A stretch of DNA of 64,000 nucleotides, taken from Cyclobacteriaceae bacterium. GTDB lineage: Bacteria > Bacteroidota > Bacteroidia > Cytophagales > Cyclobacteriaceae. A program made the position numbers and the translations under genes. Positions 10,201 through 19,649 of this stretch are shown here, piece by piece; position 1 is the first letter of the stretch; every line of letters starts with the position of its first letter. The notes beneath the pieces were generated by a model, which saw only the letters and a program-made list of their open reading frames with translations, made no database searches and was not told where the DNA came from. Location: positions 45,462 through 109,461 of the forward strand of contig JALHRJ010000009.1 of the NCBI GenBank assembly GCA_022841475.1. Reading direction: 5' to 3'.

Positions 10201-12212
10201 GTGCCTCCGGTTGCTACGGTATACCAACGATATTGTCCCGCCACACCACCTGAAGCATTGAGTGTCACAGTTCCGCTTCCGCAACTACTGGCACCAGTTG
10301 TTGATGGTGCCGTTGGTATTGGATTGATGGTAGCGGTAACAATCGTACGATTACTTTCGCACGTTCCATTGTTGATGGCCACATAATAGTTTGTGGTACC
10401 GGTAAGCGTAGGTGTTGTATAGGCAGCATTGGTTTGCCCAGCGATCGAAGTGCCTCCTGTTGCTACCGTGTACCAACGATACTGTCCGGCAACACCTCCT
10501 GCAGCATTGAGGGTCACCGCGCCACTTCCACAATTACTGGCACTTGTTGTTGTTGGTGCAGTTGGCGGAGTATTAATGGTAGCAGTAACGATTGTGCGAT
10601 TACTTTCACACGTTCCATTGTTGATGGCCACGTAATAGTTTGTGGTACCGGTAAGGGTAGGTGTTGTATAGGCAGCATTGGTTTGCCCTGCGATCGAAGT
10701 GCCCCCTGTTGCTACCGTGTACCAACGATACTGTCCGGCAACACCTCCTGCAGCATTGAGGGTCACCGCGCCACTTCCACAATTACTGGCACCGGTTGTT
10801 GATGGTGCAGTTGGCGGAGTATTAATGGTAGCGGTAACGATTGTGCGATTACTTTCGCAGGTTCCATTGTTGATGGCTACATAATAATTTGTTGTTCCGG
10901 TGAGTGTTGGTGTTGTGTAGGCAGCATTGGTTTGCCCTGCGATAGCAGTGCCTCCTGTAGCTACTGTGTACCAGCGATATTGTCCGGCAACACCTCCGGC
11001 AGCATTGAGGGTCACCGCGCCACTGCCACAATTACTCGACCCTGTTGTAGTTGGCGCTGTTGGTATTGGATTGATGGTAGCGGTAACGATGGTGCGGTTA
11101 CTTTCGCAGGTTCCATTGTTGATGGCAACATAATAGTTTGTTGTTCCAGTGAGTGTTGGTGTTGTATAGGCAGCATTGGTTTGCCCTGCGATAGCAGTTC
11201 CACCTGAAGCTACCGTGTACCATCGATATTGACCGGCAGCGGCACCTGCAGCATTGAGTGTTATGGCAGAAGAACCACACGCTGCATTACCTGTTGCGGT
11301 TGGTGCTGTCGGCAAGGGATTGACAGTAATTCCTGCTGTATTAGAAAAAGCATCAACTACTGCAGTGCCTGAAATCCGGCATCGATAATTACCAGCACCA
11401 AAATTGCCGGTTGTATTTACCGAGAGTGTTGCAGTTGTTACATTACTATACCCACCTCCGTTATTAAGATCTGTCCAAACACCAGGACTGCTTTCAAATT
11501 GCCAGCGGTAGGTTATGGCTGGGTTTCCCGTTGCCGCAGTTGTTAGTGTTGTGGTAACTCCACTACATATTGCGATAGAAACGGGCTGGGTAGTAACAAC
11601 TATGGGTGGCGAGAAACTCACATTGTCTAATCGGGCATTTACGTTAGCCTCCCGGTAAAGCCCTCGAATCTCTAACGTGTCTAATGCGCTTAATACATTT
11701 TGAATTTGCAATTCTGAAGCAGTTGATCCGCTTGGGTTATTCGTAGTTTTCCAAAAACCTGTTGTATTGTTGAAAACTACAGAATAGGTTGACCAGGCAG
11801 GCGCTGCTGCCGGTTGATTAGGTGAAGCTGGAAAGTAATATAAATTCTGGCCACCCGTATTTCTAATCCTAACCTCTGCATATTGATTAGGCGCACCTGT
11901 AGTACTTTGTTGAATATCATATCGCAAGGTGCCATTGTAGTAAGTGCTGCGGTTGCCGTAGTAAGCAACGGGTGCAACAAAATAAAAGGGGAAGTAAACT
12001 GTACCTGCACCAAAGTTGAAGAAGAATGGATTGCCGGAGACATAACCACCAGGGTTACCACCACTAGCGCTATAAACAATTCCAGGATTAGCTATTGGCG
12101 CGGTCCAGCCTTGCGCATTGGCGTTAAAGGTGCTGGTTATTTGTGCATTCAGGCTGATGCCGGCCAGCATTAAAGTGACAACCAGTAAATACTTACTTGA
12201 CGTTGACCCCAT
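7254..12212 (-). CDS. Giant Ig-repeat surface protein with laminin-B-like N-terminus and type IX type B sorting domain
   Basis: This 1652-residue protein has a signal peptide (about 1-24), a laminin-B/domain-IV-like module ('STFNANAQGW', about 25-200) and a two-Cys Ig domain (about 205-297). It then has 14 tandem CHU_C-associated Ig-like repeats of about 83 residues (298-1457), a cadherin-like segment ('SAPSISPKTEITEPGG'), and the CHU_C domain (about 1560-1652: 'NGMSPNGDNKNEKWIIKN', 'NRWGNLIFEM', 'PSGIYFYKIEF'). Repeats 1-11 are almost identical and 12-14 are diverged. Most repeats have one Cys near the start and one in 'GTCESNR', fitting one disulfide per domain. CHU_C is the type B signal for type IX secretion and surface display, so the likely role is as a long adhesive fibre. 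Ligand is unknown. The ATG at 12212 precedes a good signal peptide. Confidence 0.9.
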   Translation of the reverse strand: MGSTSSKYLLVVTLMLAGISLNAQITSTFNANAQGWTAPIANPGIVYSASGGNPGGYVSGNPFFFNFGAGTVYFPFYFVAPVAYYGNRSTYYNGTLRYDIQQSTTGAPNQYAEVRIRNTGGQNLYYFPASPNQPAAAPAWSTYSVVFNNTTGFWKTTNNPSGSTASELQIQNVLSALDTLEIRGLYREANVNARLDNVSFSPPIVVTTQPVSIAICSGVTTTLTTAATGNPAITYRWQFESSPGVWTDLNNGGGYSNVTTATLSVNTTGNFGAGNYRCRISGTAVVDAFSNTAGITVNPLPTAPTATGNAACGSSAITLNAAGAAAGQYRWYTVASGGTAIAGQTNAAYTTPTLTGTTNYYVAINNGTCESNRTIVTATINPIPTAPTTTGSSNCGSGAVTLNAAGGVAGQYRWYTVATGGTAIAGQTNAAYTTPTLTGTTNYYVAINNGTCESNRTIVTATINTPPTAPSTTGASNCGSGAVTLNAAGGVAGQYRWYTVATGGTSIAGQTNAAYTTPTLTGTTNYYVAINNGTCESNRTIVTATINTPPTAPTTTSASNCGSGAVTLNAAGGVAGQYRWYTVATGGTSIAGQTNAAYTTPTLTGTTNYYVAINNGTCESNRTIVTATINPIPTAPSTTGASSCGSGTVTLNASGGVAGQYRWYTVATGGTAIAGQTNATYTTPTLTGTTNYYVAINNGTCESNRTIVIATINTPPTAPTTTSASNCGSGAVTLNAAGGVAGQYRWYTVATGGTSIAGQTNAAYTTPTLTGTTNYYVAINNGTCESNRTIVTATINPIPTAPSTTGASSCGSGTVTLNASGGVAGQYRWYTVATGGTAIAGQTNAAYTTPTLTGTTNYYVAINNGTCESNRTIVTATINPIPTAPTTTSASICGSGTVTLNASGGVAGQYRWYTVATGGTAIAGQTNAAYTTPTLTGTTNYYVAINNGTCESNRTIVTATINTPPTAPSTTGASICGSGTVTLNASGGTAGQYRWYTVATGGTAIAGQTNAAYTTPTLTGTTNYYVAINNGTCESNRTIVTVTINPIPTAPSTTGASSCGSGTVTLNASGGSAGQYRWYTVATGGTAIAGQTNATYTTPTLTGTTNYYVAINNGTCESNRTIVTATINPIPTAPTTTSSSICGSGTVTLNASGGVAGQYRWYTVATGGTAIAGQTNAAYTTPTLTGTTNYYVAINNGTCESNRTVVTATINAVPLAPITTGNSSCVSASLLLTATGGSNGEYRWYTSPTGGVAISGETNGTFTTPVLSVSTNYYVALNNGSCEGPRSVVLAEINSTPNAPTTTGGSRCGSGSVTLNAAGAINGQYRWYTTNTGGTALAGQVNSTYSTPILNANTQYFVSISFGACESARTAVVATINPIPTSPVASDVVVCGTTTTLLKASGAQNGQYRWYDATQNLIPAQTNNELNVGIITTTTIFYVAVFIGECESPMVAIQVVVDNNICNSAPSISPKTEITEPGGTVRIDVLALVSDPDNNIDPASIKIISPPSSGASAFIEDGFLVIDYKGLIFAGIDKLIIEVCDLLGSCIQQEIIIRVEGNVNVYNGMSPNGDNKNEKWIIKNIESLPEAQNNKVSLFNRWGNLIFEMTQYNNQDRVFIGLSDKGEAVPSGIYFYKIEFLDSTNPPLTGYITIKK
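7845..11321 (-). repeat. Tandem array of 14 Ig-like coding repeats, about 249 bp each
   Basis: Unit 1 begins at 11321 (encoding NPLPTAPTATG) and units follow every 249 bp with no spacer. Units 1-11 are near identical at DNA level, while units 12-14 are diverged in sequence. Linkers alternate between 'NTPPTAP' and 'NPIPTAP' and Cys contexts between 'SNCGSG' and 'SSCGSG', so units 4-5 and 6-7 form a larger 498-bp duplicated pair. The pattern indicates recent unequal crossing-over or slippage. The array is a likely site of length variation and of short-read assembly error. Confidence 0.92.
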
Positions 12213-12335
12213 GACTAATAATTTGAAAGTTCGTAAACTTACTGACTTTCCTGTTAATTCGCTGGCTTCAATTTTGTAACCTTAATTAACTCTAAATTCA
12301 ACAAATAGCAGGTATTCCATGCCAGATGATTGAAT

Positions 12336-15300
12336 TTATCTTTTTAGTGTCAGATATCCACTTTCACCTTTCCGGCCACTACTGAATTCAATCTTATAAA
12401 AGTAAGTTCCTGAAGGAAGTTCTTTTCCACTGTCAGTTTCACCAATGAATTTCACTTGAACATTATCGTAGTTTGTTGCTTCCCACACCTTACTTCCCCA
12501 TCGATTATAAATAGTGACTGTATTCTTTTCTGTTTCAGGGTTGGAAGAAATATTTTCAATGATCCACTTATCGTTCTTTAAATCTCCATTAGGCGAGATG
12601 CCTGTATAGATAATAATATCAGCGGGGATGCAGGTGTTTACGGTTGTCACTACTGGTTGTGAAATTGCTGAGCATCCATTAAGATCAGTGATAGTCACAG
12701 AGAAAGTATCGGCTGTGGTTACAATTATTTCTTGAGTTGTTTCACCCGAGGACCAACCATAGGTAAAGCCAGCAGGCGCTCGTAGTGTAATTGATTGCCC
12801 CAAACAAATTGCGAGACCACCCACTACCGAAATTTGTGGAGTAACGGGCGGTTGATTGATCGTTACTGTAACCGGATCAGAATTTTCACTTTCGCATCCA
12901 CCTGCATCACGAACCAATACGGTATAATCATCAGCAGTTGTTACTGTAATGCTTTGGGTAGTTTCTCCGGTGGACCATTTGTAACTGGTAAATCCTGCAG
13001 GAGCGTTAAGCACCGTGCTTCCGCCATCACAGAAAGCAGGAGATCCCGTAGTTGTGATGGTTGGTTTTGTAACCGTTGTTACGGTTGCAACCACTTCCGA
13101 TCGTGGGCCTTCACATCCGGAAGCAGAAAGGATACTTACATAATAACTGGTGGTTTGGGTAAGAGCAGTAGCAGTAAACGAGGCAAACGTTTCTCCGGCA
13201 ATAGGCGTACCTCCCGTGATGGTAGTATACCATACATAACTTTCTGTTGCAGATGCTCCACTCGCAAGAAGTAGAATATTGGTAAGCTGACAACCCGATG
13301 CGCTTTGCGTGGTGGGTGCTATGGGTAATTCAGCAACCTGGATCTGTGTGAATTCCGTGTACGAGCAAAGCGAAACAGGATCCACATAGGTATACTCAAT
13401 TATGTGCTGACCAATGCCTGCCAAAGCTGCATCAAAAATTCCATTTATAACACCAGGACCCGCGAAGGTGCCACCGGTGGGTTGGGTTAATGGATTAAGA
13501 TCAAGTACTTCCGTATCGCAGAGCAATGAATCAAATAGAAAATCAAACACAGGTTTTTGACTGATGGTAAGCGTTGTGGATGCAGATAACAATTGGCAGC
13601 CACCCGAAGCGCCTGCAATGCGAACCTGGTAGTCGCCTGTTTCAGTAGCATTATGGGAGGAGGTGGTAGCACCCGCGATAGGTGTTGAATTTCTAAACCA
13701 TTGTAAATTATAATTGGGTTGTGAGGTCGTTAACTGAATGGGCGTGCCACAACTGCTTACTTGACCGCCCACAATCGTAAAGGTGGGTTGCACAGAAGTT
13801 ACAATTTGAAGATCAGCCCCATTGTCTGTACTCAGCGAAGTTGGGTTAGTAGATTGAACCCGAAGCCGATACCCTAATCCTTCGGGTAAACTTGCTGGTA
13901 AAATGGAAGTAACAAAACCGGAAACATTGGTTGTACTTTGAATTCCAAGTAAAGTTGGAGAAGCAAAACTTCCTGTGATGTCAGAGAGTTCTACAGAAAT
14001 CTGATTACCCGCTGCAAGCAAACCTGTAAATAGGTAGGGTACATCCACTTGTTGTGAAGGACAGAAAGTAATAGCATCAAATCCGCCTATGGCAATTCCG
14101 CTGGTAGGTAGTGTGGTAAAAAAGCCGGTGAGTGGAATGTAGTTATAGACCGGTTGCCCAGTTCCGTTATACTCAAAAAACGCTAAATGATAAGTTGTTC
14201 CTGGCAACAGGTTAGTAATTGTAACAGTGGTTGCGGTACCCCGGTAAATGTGTTTATGTCCTAAAGGCAGGTTATTGGTTCCGCTTGCAAAGTTGGCCGA
14301 ACTGCTTCCGTGAGAATTCAACACCGTTGGTTGAAATGTTACCGGTTGAGAAGGGAGTAGCACGACCATTCGACCGGCTCCATTTCCATTGGTCCAGCTT
14401 AAGTTTACGGAAGTGCTGCCAATAGAATTGAATAGAAGTGAACTGGTAGGTATTGTAGGTGCAGATGCTGTGCTTACCAATTGGTTGATGTACTGACTTA
14501 CCAAATAGCGTTGATTGCCATTCGAGCCATCCACCTCAAATACAGCAACACCATACTGCGTGTCAGGCTCTAATCCAGCTACTACAAAAGTTGAAGTAAG
14601 CGCACCAAATGCAACCACGTAATTTTCATTGCCCAAATCCGTGCCTACACCAAAATTACCTCCGGTATAGGTAGTGAGATTTATTGGGAGTTCATTCACC
14701 AATCCACCTTTGCGCAAAACAACCAGTCGCCTGGTACCATTGCCCTCGGTGAACGATAAAGTAAAGCGATCACCGTTCACAGAAGAAACATTTAAATTTT
14801 TTGCAGCCACGGAGGGCCCGGGAGCTGTTGTAAAAGAAGCACGACCCACATTATCAGTCAGGTATACTTTACCGCTTCCGGCACCATTAAACTCAAACGA
14901 GGCAAAGTGATAGTTAGCATCTGGTTCTAAATTTGAGATCGTGAAATTATCCCCACCACCATCATACATCGCAAAATTTCCATTGCCCAGATTCGTGCCA
15001 GAACCGAAAATGCTGATTGTATTTGGGTTAGTTAAATTTGCAGGAATCACATCGACCGGTGAGCCGGCCTTTGCGACAATCAACCGACCTGTACCATTAC
15101 CGCGAGTCCAGGTAACCTGCATTCTGTTGCCGGTAATATTGTTTGCAAAAAAGTTTGATGTATTTACAGTGGGAGCAGTCAATGTGGAATTACTGGTCTT
15201 TGCAACAATAGCAGGAAGCTGATAAAATGCACTAGCTCCGCTTCCGTTAAATTCAACAATGGCAAAGTGGTATAACGTACCAGGTTGAAGATTCGATATG

Positions 15301-18300
15301 ATAAAATCATCACCAATACCCGAACCGACTACAAAATTGCCACCCCCTAAATCCGATCCGCTACCGAAATTATTGTTGGCTGTATACCCGGTAAAATCTA
15401 CAGGCCATGCATCAACCGGGCTGCCTTGTTTAGCTATTATCATTCGTGAAATACCATCACCCTGAGTTAAAGTTAGTCGCATGGAATTTCCCTGAACATT
15501 AATAAAAGAAAGATTCGTTGCCGGTACAATTGGTTTATCTCCAACGTTCACACTTCCTATTAATGGATCAGGGGTTCTGTAAACCGGGCCTGAGCTACCA
15601 TTGTATTCCACCACGGCAAAGTGATATTCCCCCGGGGGAATGTTAATGATGTTTACGGAATTACCAGTATTATCATACACAACTTTAGAAGTGCCTAACG
15701 CTGGACTGGAAGGATAGCTTGGATTTGCTATATAGTTAGATAAATTAACCGGAAGGCTTTGTACAGCTTGTCCTTGACGGATGAGAACAATCCGGGCATT
15801 TCCGTTTCCATTAATCCAGCTTACTGTAAGCGTATTTGAAGTTATGTTTGAGAACGTAAGATTGGTTGCCTGTTGGGTTGGGGGAGATAAAGTGCTACTG
15901 CTTCCGGTAAGTGCTTCTGCACTGGTCATATATATTCGATTTGTTCCGGTGCCATTGTATTCGATAATAGCAAAGTGATAGGTTTGCTCAACACTTAAAC
16001 CAGTAACTGACGTAATTGAATTTCCTCCGATATCAGGATCATTTTCCAATACATAGTTACCGCCACCTAAATGTGCTGCTGCGTTACCGAACGCGGTACT
16101 GGCTGTATACGATGTCAGATCAGTGGGAAAAATATCTACCGGTGATCCTTGCTTTCCGATTACAATCCGGCCGAAGCCATTTCCGGTGGTATAGTTCAGC
16201 GTCATTCGGTTACCTTCAATATTTGAAAACGTAAGTGAAGTAGGTGATACCGTTGGTTTTCCAAGGGTAGTGAATGAGCCTATACCGGGATCGGCCTGTT
16301 TATACACCGGCCCCGAAGATCCATTGTATTCAAAAACAGCAAAGTGATAGGTGGTATTTGGTTGCAACGATTGAAGGGTGAACGACAGGCTGCTGCCATC
16401 GGCTACAATTTTAGAACTGCCCAATGCAGGGGCTGTTGAAAAGTTAGGATTCCCCGTGTAATTCACCAGACTTACTGGTATATCGGTAACGGGTGAACCG
16501 GCACGGGCCAAAACAATTCGGTTGTTTCCATTACCCGCTGTGTAGGTTACCGTTGCGTTGTAGCCAGTGATGTTTGTAAAACTGAAATTACCTGCCGACA
16601 CACTTGGTGGTGAGAGCGTAGTTTCCTGACCTGTTAAAACCTGGGCCGGAGTTGTTAAATAAAATGTATTGGAAGCGCTACCATTAAATTCGAAGATCGC
16701 AAAATGGTATGTGGTAGCTGGCGTAAGGCCGGTAATGGATAAGGTGCTGTTAGTTATTTTACCGACTGCAAATGTATTATTACCTAAGTTATCACCCGAG
16801 CCAAAAACTGAACTCACATTGTATTCTACTCCATCAGTGGGTGTCCAGATTACGGGATTATCCTGACGCGCCACCACCAAACGTTCCGTCCCATTACCAG
16901 CTGAAAACGAAATGGAGAAACGATTTCCCTGAATGTTAGAAGTAGTAAGTGTCGTACTGCCAATAGTGGGCGCTCCAACAGTAGTGAATGATCCGACCAA
17001 CGCATTAGCCAAATCAAATACAGGACTGCTTGGTCCATTGGCCTCTACCACCTTATAGAAATATTGCGTGTTGGGTTGCAGATTAGTAACATTAACCAGG
17101 TTACTCGAGTTAAAATAGATTACCCGGCCTGCTCCAACCGCTGAACCTGTACCAAAATTAGCACTGCCAGAATAGTTTGTGTATTGGACAGGATCGCTTG
17201 CAGCTGATCCTGCTTGCAAAATAACCAGGGAGCGGGTTCCATTACCTCGTGTCCAGGTTAAGGAAGCTGTGTTGCCGGTAGGGGTTGCAATTAAATTCGT
17301 AGAACCCACTGTGGGCGGAAACAACGTGGAGCCAGTTCCAGAAAGTACATCTGTCGTATTGAAAACAGTATTAAAATTAATCCCATTGAATTCAAAAATT
17401 CTAAAGTGATAGCTGGTACTATTCACCATGCCGGTGATCGTAACATTTGTAGCGGTGCCTCTGTATACAACAAAGTTGCCAGCCCCTATTTGATCGCCCG
17501 AACCAAACGTGGCGTTCGCTACGTAATCAGTACCGTTGGCCGGCATTCCGGTACCATTAAATGTTGGGCTCAAACTAGCTAACACCAACACATTGCTACC
17601 ATTGCCGCGCGTCCAGTTTACCCGAAGGCCATTGCCAACAATGTTGGTAACTGAAAAATTATTGGCACCCGTTGTAGGAGCGCCCCCTGTTGTGAATGAG
17701 CCAACCAGTGCGTTTGCGATGTCAAATACTGGACTGCTGGGTCCATTTGCCTCAACTACTTTATAGAAATATTGGGTGTTAGGAGCAAGGTTAGTGACGT
17801 TAACTACATTGGTTGAGTTTAAAAATACAACGCGACCCGCTCCGATTGCAGTGCCAGATCCAAAGTTTGCATTGGCTGTATAATTTGTGTACTGAGTTGG
17901 ATCATTAGGCGCAGACCCTACCTGCAAAATAATGAGTGATCGGGTTCCATCTCCGCGGGTCCATGTTAACGAAGCTGAGTTACCAGTCGGTGTGACAATC
18001 ATGTTGGTAGACCCAAGGGTAGGTGGAAACAATGTAGTGCCATCTCCCGAGAGAACATTGATGGTATTATATTGAGTGCCCGAACCCGTTCCATTAAATT
18101 CATAAATTCTGAAATAGTAAATAGTGCTATTGGTTAATCCGGTCGTGGTCACACTTGCGCCTGTGCCTTTGTAGACTACAAAGTTGTTAACTCCAATTTG
18201 ATTGCCTGATCCAAATGTAGCATTGGCTGTATAGTCTGTTCCATCAGCCGGGACGCCTGTGCCTCCGAACGTAGGACTTATACTGGCAACTACTAAAACC

Positions 18301-18482
18301 CTGCTACCATTACCGCGGGTCCAGTTTGCACGCATGCCATTGCCTACAATGTTATTCACTGAAAAATTCGATGCGCCTGTGGTGGGTGCTTGTGCCAATA
18401 GATTATGGGAGACAAGCATGAACAGAAGAACATAAAATGCTTTACATGTAAATCTATAAGATGAAAAATCCAGATAGTTCAT
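12336..18482 (-). CDS. Giant FN3-like repeat surface protein with type IX type B sorting domain
   Basis: The 2048-residue product has a signal peptide (about 1-30) and twelve fibronectin III-like repeats of about 119 residues (31-1458). Each repeat has a core such as 'NFSVTNIVGNGLRVNWTRGNG', 'GSGDQIGAGNFVVY' and 'TYHFAIFEFNG'. After these come a beta-sandwich, Ig and PKD-like segments (about 1459-1715), a CHU_C-associated Ig domain near 1717, two further Ig-like domains ending 'SVTITDLNGCSA', and the CHU_C domain from about 1954 ('TGISPNGDLKNDKWIIEN', 'NRWGSKVWEATNYDN', 'PSGTYFYKIEF'). Repeats 1-2 and 3-4 are a duplicated pair. It is probably a surface adhesin secreted by the type IX system. 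The sprF-like gene is immediately upstream on the same strand with a 126-nt gap, which fits a dedicated secretion partner. Confidence 0.9.
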   Translation of the reverse strand: MNYLDFSSYRFTCKAFYVLLFMLVSHNLLAQAPTTGASNFSVNNIVGNGMRANWTRGNGSRVLVVASISPTFGGTGVPADGTDYTANATFGSGNQIGVNNFVVYKGTGASVTTTGLTNSTIYYFRIYEFNGTGSGTQYNTINVLSGDGTTLFPPTLGSTNMIVTPTGNSASLTWTRGDGTRSLIILQVGSAPNDPTQYTNYTANANFGSGTAIGAGRVVFLNSTNVVNVTNLAPNTQYFYKVVEANGPSSPVFDIANALVGSFTTGGAPTTGANNFSVTNIVGNGLRVNWTRGNGSNVLVLASLSPTFNGTGMPANGTDYVANATFGSGDQIGAGNFVVYRGTATNVTITGMVNSTSYHFRIFEFNGINFNTVFNTTDVLSGTGSTLFPPTVGSTNLIATPTGNTASLTWTRGNGTRSLVILQAGSAASDPVQYTNYSGSANFGTGSAVGAGRVIYFNSSNLVNVTNLQPNTQYFYKVVEANGPSSPVFDLANALVGSFTTVGAPTIGSTTLTTSNIQGNRFSISFSAGNGTERLVVARQDNPVIWTPTDGVEYNVSSVFGSGDNLGNNTFAVGKITNSTLSITGLTPATTYHFAIFEFNGSASNTFYLTTPAQVLTGQETTLSPPSVSAGNFSFTNITGYNATVTYTAGNGNNRIVLARAGSPVTDIPVSLVNYTGNPNFSTAPALGSSKIVADGSSLSFTLQSLQPNTTYHFAVFEYNGSSGPVYKQADPGIGSFTTLGKPTVSPTSLTFSNIEGNRMTLNYTTGNGFGRIVIGKQGSPVDIFPTDLTSYTASTAFGNAAAHLGGGNYVLENDPDIGGNSITSVTGLSVEQTYHFAIIEYNGTGTNRIYMTSAEALTGSSSTLSPPTQQATNLTFSNITSNTLTVSWINGNGNARIVLIRQGQAVQSLPVNLSNYIANPSYPSSPALGTSKVVYDNTGNSVNIINIPPGEYHFAVVEYNGSSGPVYRTPDPLIGSVNVGDKPIVPATNLSFINVQGNSMRLTLTQGDGISRMIIAKQGSPVDAWPVDFTGYTANNNFGSGSDLGGGNFVVGSGIGDDFIISNLQPGTLYHFAIVEFNGSGASAFYQLPAIVAKTSNSTLTAPTVNTSNFFANNITGNRMQVTWTRGNGTGRLIVAKAGSPVDVIPANLTNPNTISIFGSGTNLGNGNFAMYDGGGDNFTISNLEPDANYHFASFEFNGAGSGKVYLTDNVGRASFTTAPGPSVAAKNLNVSSVNGDRFTLSFTEGNGTRRLVVLRKGGLVNELPINLTTYTGGNFGVGTDLGNENYVVAFGALTSTFVVAGLEPDTQYGVAVFEVDGSNGNQRYLVSQYINQLVSTASAPTIPTSSLLFNSIGSTSVNLSWTNGNGAGRMVVLLPSQPVTFQPTVLNSHGSSSANFASGTNNLPLGHKHIYRGTATTVTITNLLPGTTYHLAFFEYNGTGQPVYNYIPLTGFFTTLPTSGIAIGGFDAITFCPSQQVDVPYLFTGLLAAGNQISVELSDITGSFASPTLLGIQSTTNVSGFVTSILPASLPEGLGYRLRVQSTNPTSLSTDNGADLQIVTSVQPTFTIVGGQVSSCGTPIQLTTSQPNYNLQWFRNSTPIAGATTSSHNATETGDYQVRIAGASGGCQLLSASTTLTISQKPVFDFLFDSLLCDTEVLDLNPLTQPTGGTFAGPGVINGIFDAALAGIGQHIIEYTYVDPVSLCSYTEFTQIQVAELPIAPTTQSASGCQLTNILLLASGASATESYVWYTTITGGTPIAGETFASFTATALTQTTSYYVSILSASGCEGPRSEVVATVTTVTKPTITTTGSPAFCDGGSTVLNAPAGFTSYKWSTGETTQSITVTTADDYTVLVRDAGGCESENSDPVTVTINQPPVTPQISVVGGLAICLGQSITLRAPAGFTYGWSSGETTQEIIVTTADTFSVTITDLNGCSAISQPVVTTVNTCIPADIIIYTGISPNGDLKNDKWIIENISSNPETEKNTVTIYNRWGSKVWEATNYDNVQVKFIGETDSGKELPSGTYFYKIEFSSGRKGESGYLTLKR

Positions 18483-18608
18483 GGTTAATGCACTTTTCTG
18501 TTGAATACCGAAATTTTGAATGGAGGAGGAATAAATATACTAAAATTCTCAGGCTCAGGCCAGATCATTTGTAGATATAGTGTCATGGCGTACAAATACG
18601 GCTAAATT

Positions 18609-19511
18609 TTAAAAATTACTTATGGTGCGTTCATGAAAACTAAATGCGGACAATAGAACACCCAATGTTATTTCATGCGTTAAGAATTGTGTGCCTACTG
18701 ATTTACCTGTTGGAATTTCGAATATATAACCAAACCTGTATTGTTCTTTTAACAAAGTTTGTAGTAGAAAGCCATAGGTATTGAAGTTGCGGGTGAATAT
18801 ACCTGCTGTGTGTATCGCATTGAAATTCACATTAAAAGCAACATCGACTGTAGCGGGTGCGCCTTTTACTCCGCGCAAAAGTACCGATGGCTTCAACCGA
18901 ATGTATTCATTCAGATAATGTACATACGCAATGGCCAGATAAAAATGCTGATTATACAATTCAAATTGCTGACCACCATTTTCAAAAGTGGATGGAAGAA
19001 GCCGTGGTACAGAAAGTCCGAGAAAGAATTTTTCACTTTTTAACACGGCACCTGCACCCATATTAATCCGGGTGCCACGCTCTCCGCCAGTAAAGGCAAA
19101 ATCGCCCTGATCGAATACATTTATAGCTGAGTAGTCGGTACGATAATTTTGAAAGCCGGCTTGCATGCCAAAGCTAAAGGTGGTTTCATTCAGGTTGAGT
19201 TTGTAAGCAAACGTCATGTTGGTTTCGGTATTGGTTATGTTTCCAATCTTATCGTTCATGAAGACAATGCCAAGTCCTACTTTGTTATTCACAAGTGAAG
19301 TATGCGCAGTGGCGTTGATGGTTTGCGGATGGCCGTCAAAGCCCGTCCATTGAGTTCGATAACCTGCCATGATAGTAAGATTGTTATTCAAACCTGAATA
19401 AGCAGGATTGATAACCAATGGATTGAGCATGTACTGCGAATACAGAGGATCTTGTTGTGCGAAAACTGAAACAGAAGCAAGCAGGAAGAGGAGGGTGTAA
19501 AGTTTTTTCAT
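18609..19511 (-). CDS. PorP/SprF family type IX secretion outer-membrane protein
   Basis: This 300-residue protein has a clean signal peptide ('MKKLYTLLFLLASVSVFAQ') followed by the family hallmark 'QDPLYSQYMLNPLVINPAYSG' and 'RTQWTGFDGHPQT'. The rest alternates amphipathic strands and ends in an aromatic residue (ERTISNF), as expected of an outer-membrane beta-barrel. In Flavobacterium, SprF-type proteins are needed for secretion or surface attachment of CHU_C (type B) clients, and they are usually encoded next to the client. Here the FN3-like giant follows directly, and nine other type B C-termini lie within 40 kb. A TCACATCATCATGTGA palindrome sits 35 nt before its ATG. Confidence 0.93.
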   Translation of the reverse strand: MKKLYTLLFLLASVSVFAQQDPLYSQYMLNPLVINPAYSGLNNNLTIMAGYRTQWTGFDGHPQTINATAHTSLVNNKVGLGIVFMNDKIGNITNTETNMTFAYKLNLNETTFSFGMQAGFQNYRTDYSAINVFDQGDFAFTGGERGTRINMGAGAVLKSEKFFLGLSVPRLLPSTFENGGQQFELYNQHFYLAIAYVHYLNEYIRLKPSVLLRGVKGAPATVDVAFNVNFNAIHTAGIFTRNFNTYGFLLQTLLKEQYRFGYIFEIPTGKSVGTQFLTHEITLGVLLSAFSFHERTISNF

Positions 19512-19546
19512 ACACCAAATCTGATCAAAATCAGTTCATAAAGGTA

Positions 19547-19562
19547 TCACATGATGATGTGA
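19547..19562 (-). promoter_or_regulatory. Operator-like palindrome upstream of the sprF-like gene (copy 1 of 4)
   Basis: TCACATCATCATGTGA on the gene strand has perfect 6-bp arms (TCACAT/ATGTGA) around 4 nt. Its near end lies 35 nt from the ATG at 19511. Three further copies occupy the same position before other genes. A CAGATTTG sequence between the element and the ATG resembles a -7 box. Confidence 0.65.
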
Positions 19563-19649
19563 GGTTGGTAATGTATAAGAAACTGCTTACCGTCCTGTTA
19601 GTGTTAATTATCTTTTTCAGACTCTTTATCAAGATTATAAAATTGAATC

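Noticed and set aside
8686-11133. Series of plus-strand ORFs of about 68 codons repeating every 249 bp
   Set aside because: They are antisense shadows of the minus-strand Ig repeats; their periodicity follows from the coding repeats and they have no independent start signals.
7845-11321. Possible CRISPR or large satellite array
   Set aside because: The 249-bp units are contiguous, in frame and encode Ig-like domains; there are no 25-40 bp repeats with unique spacers.
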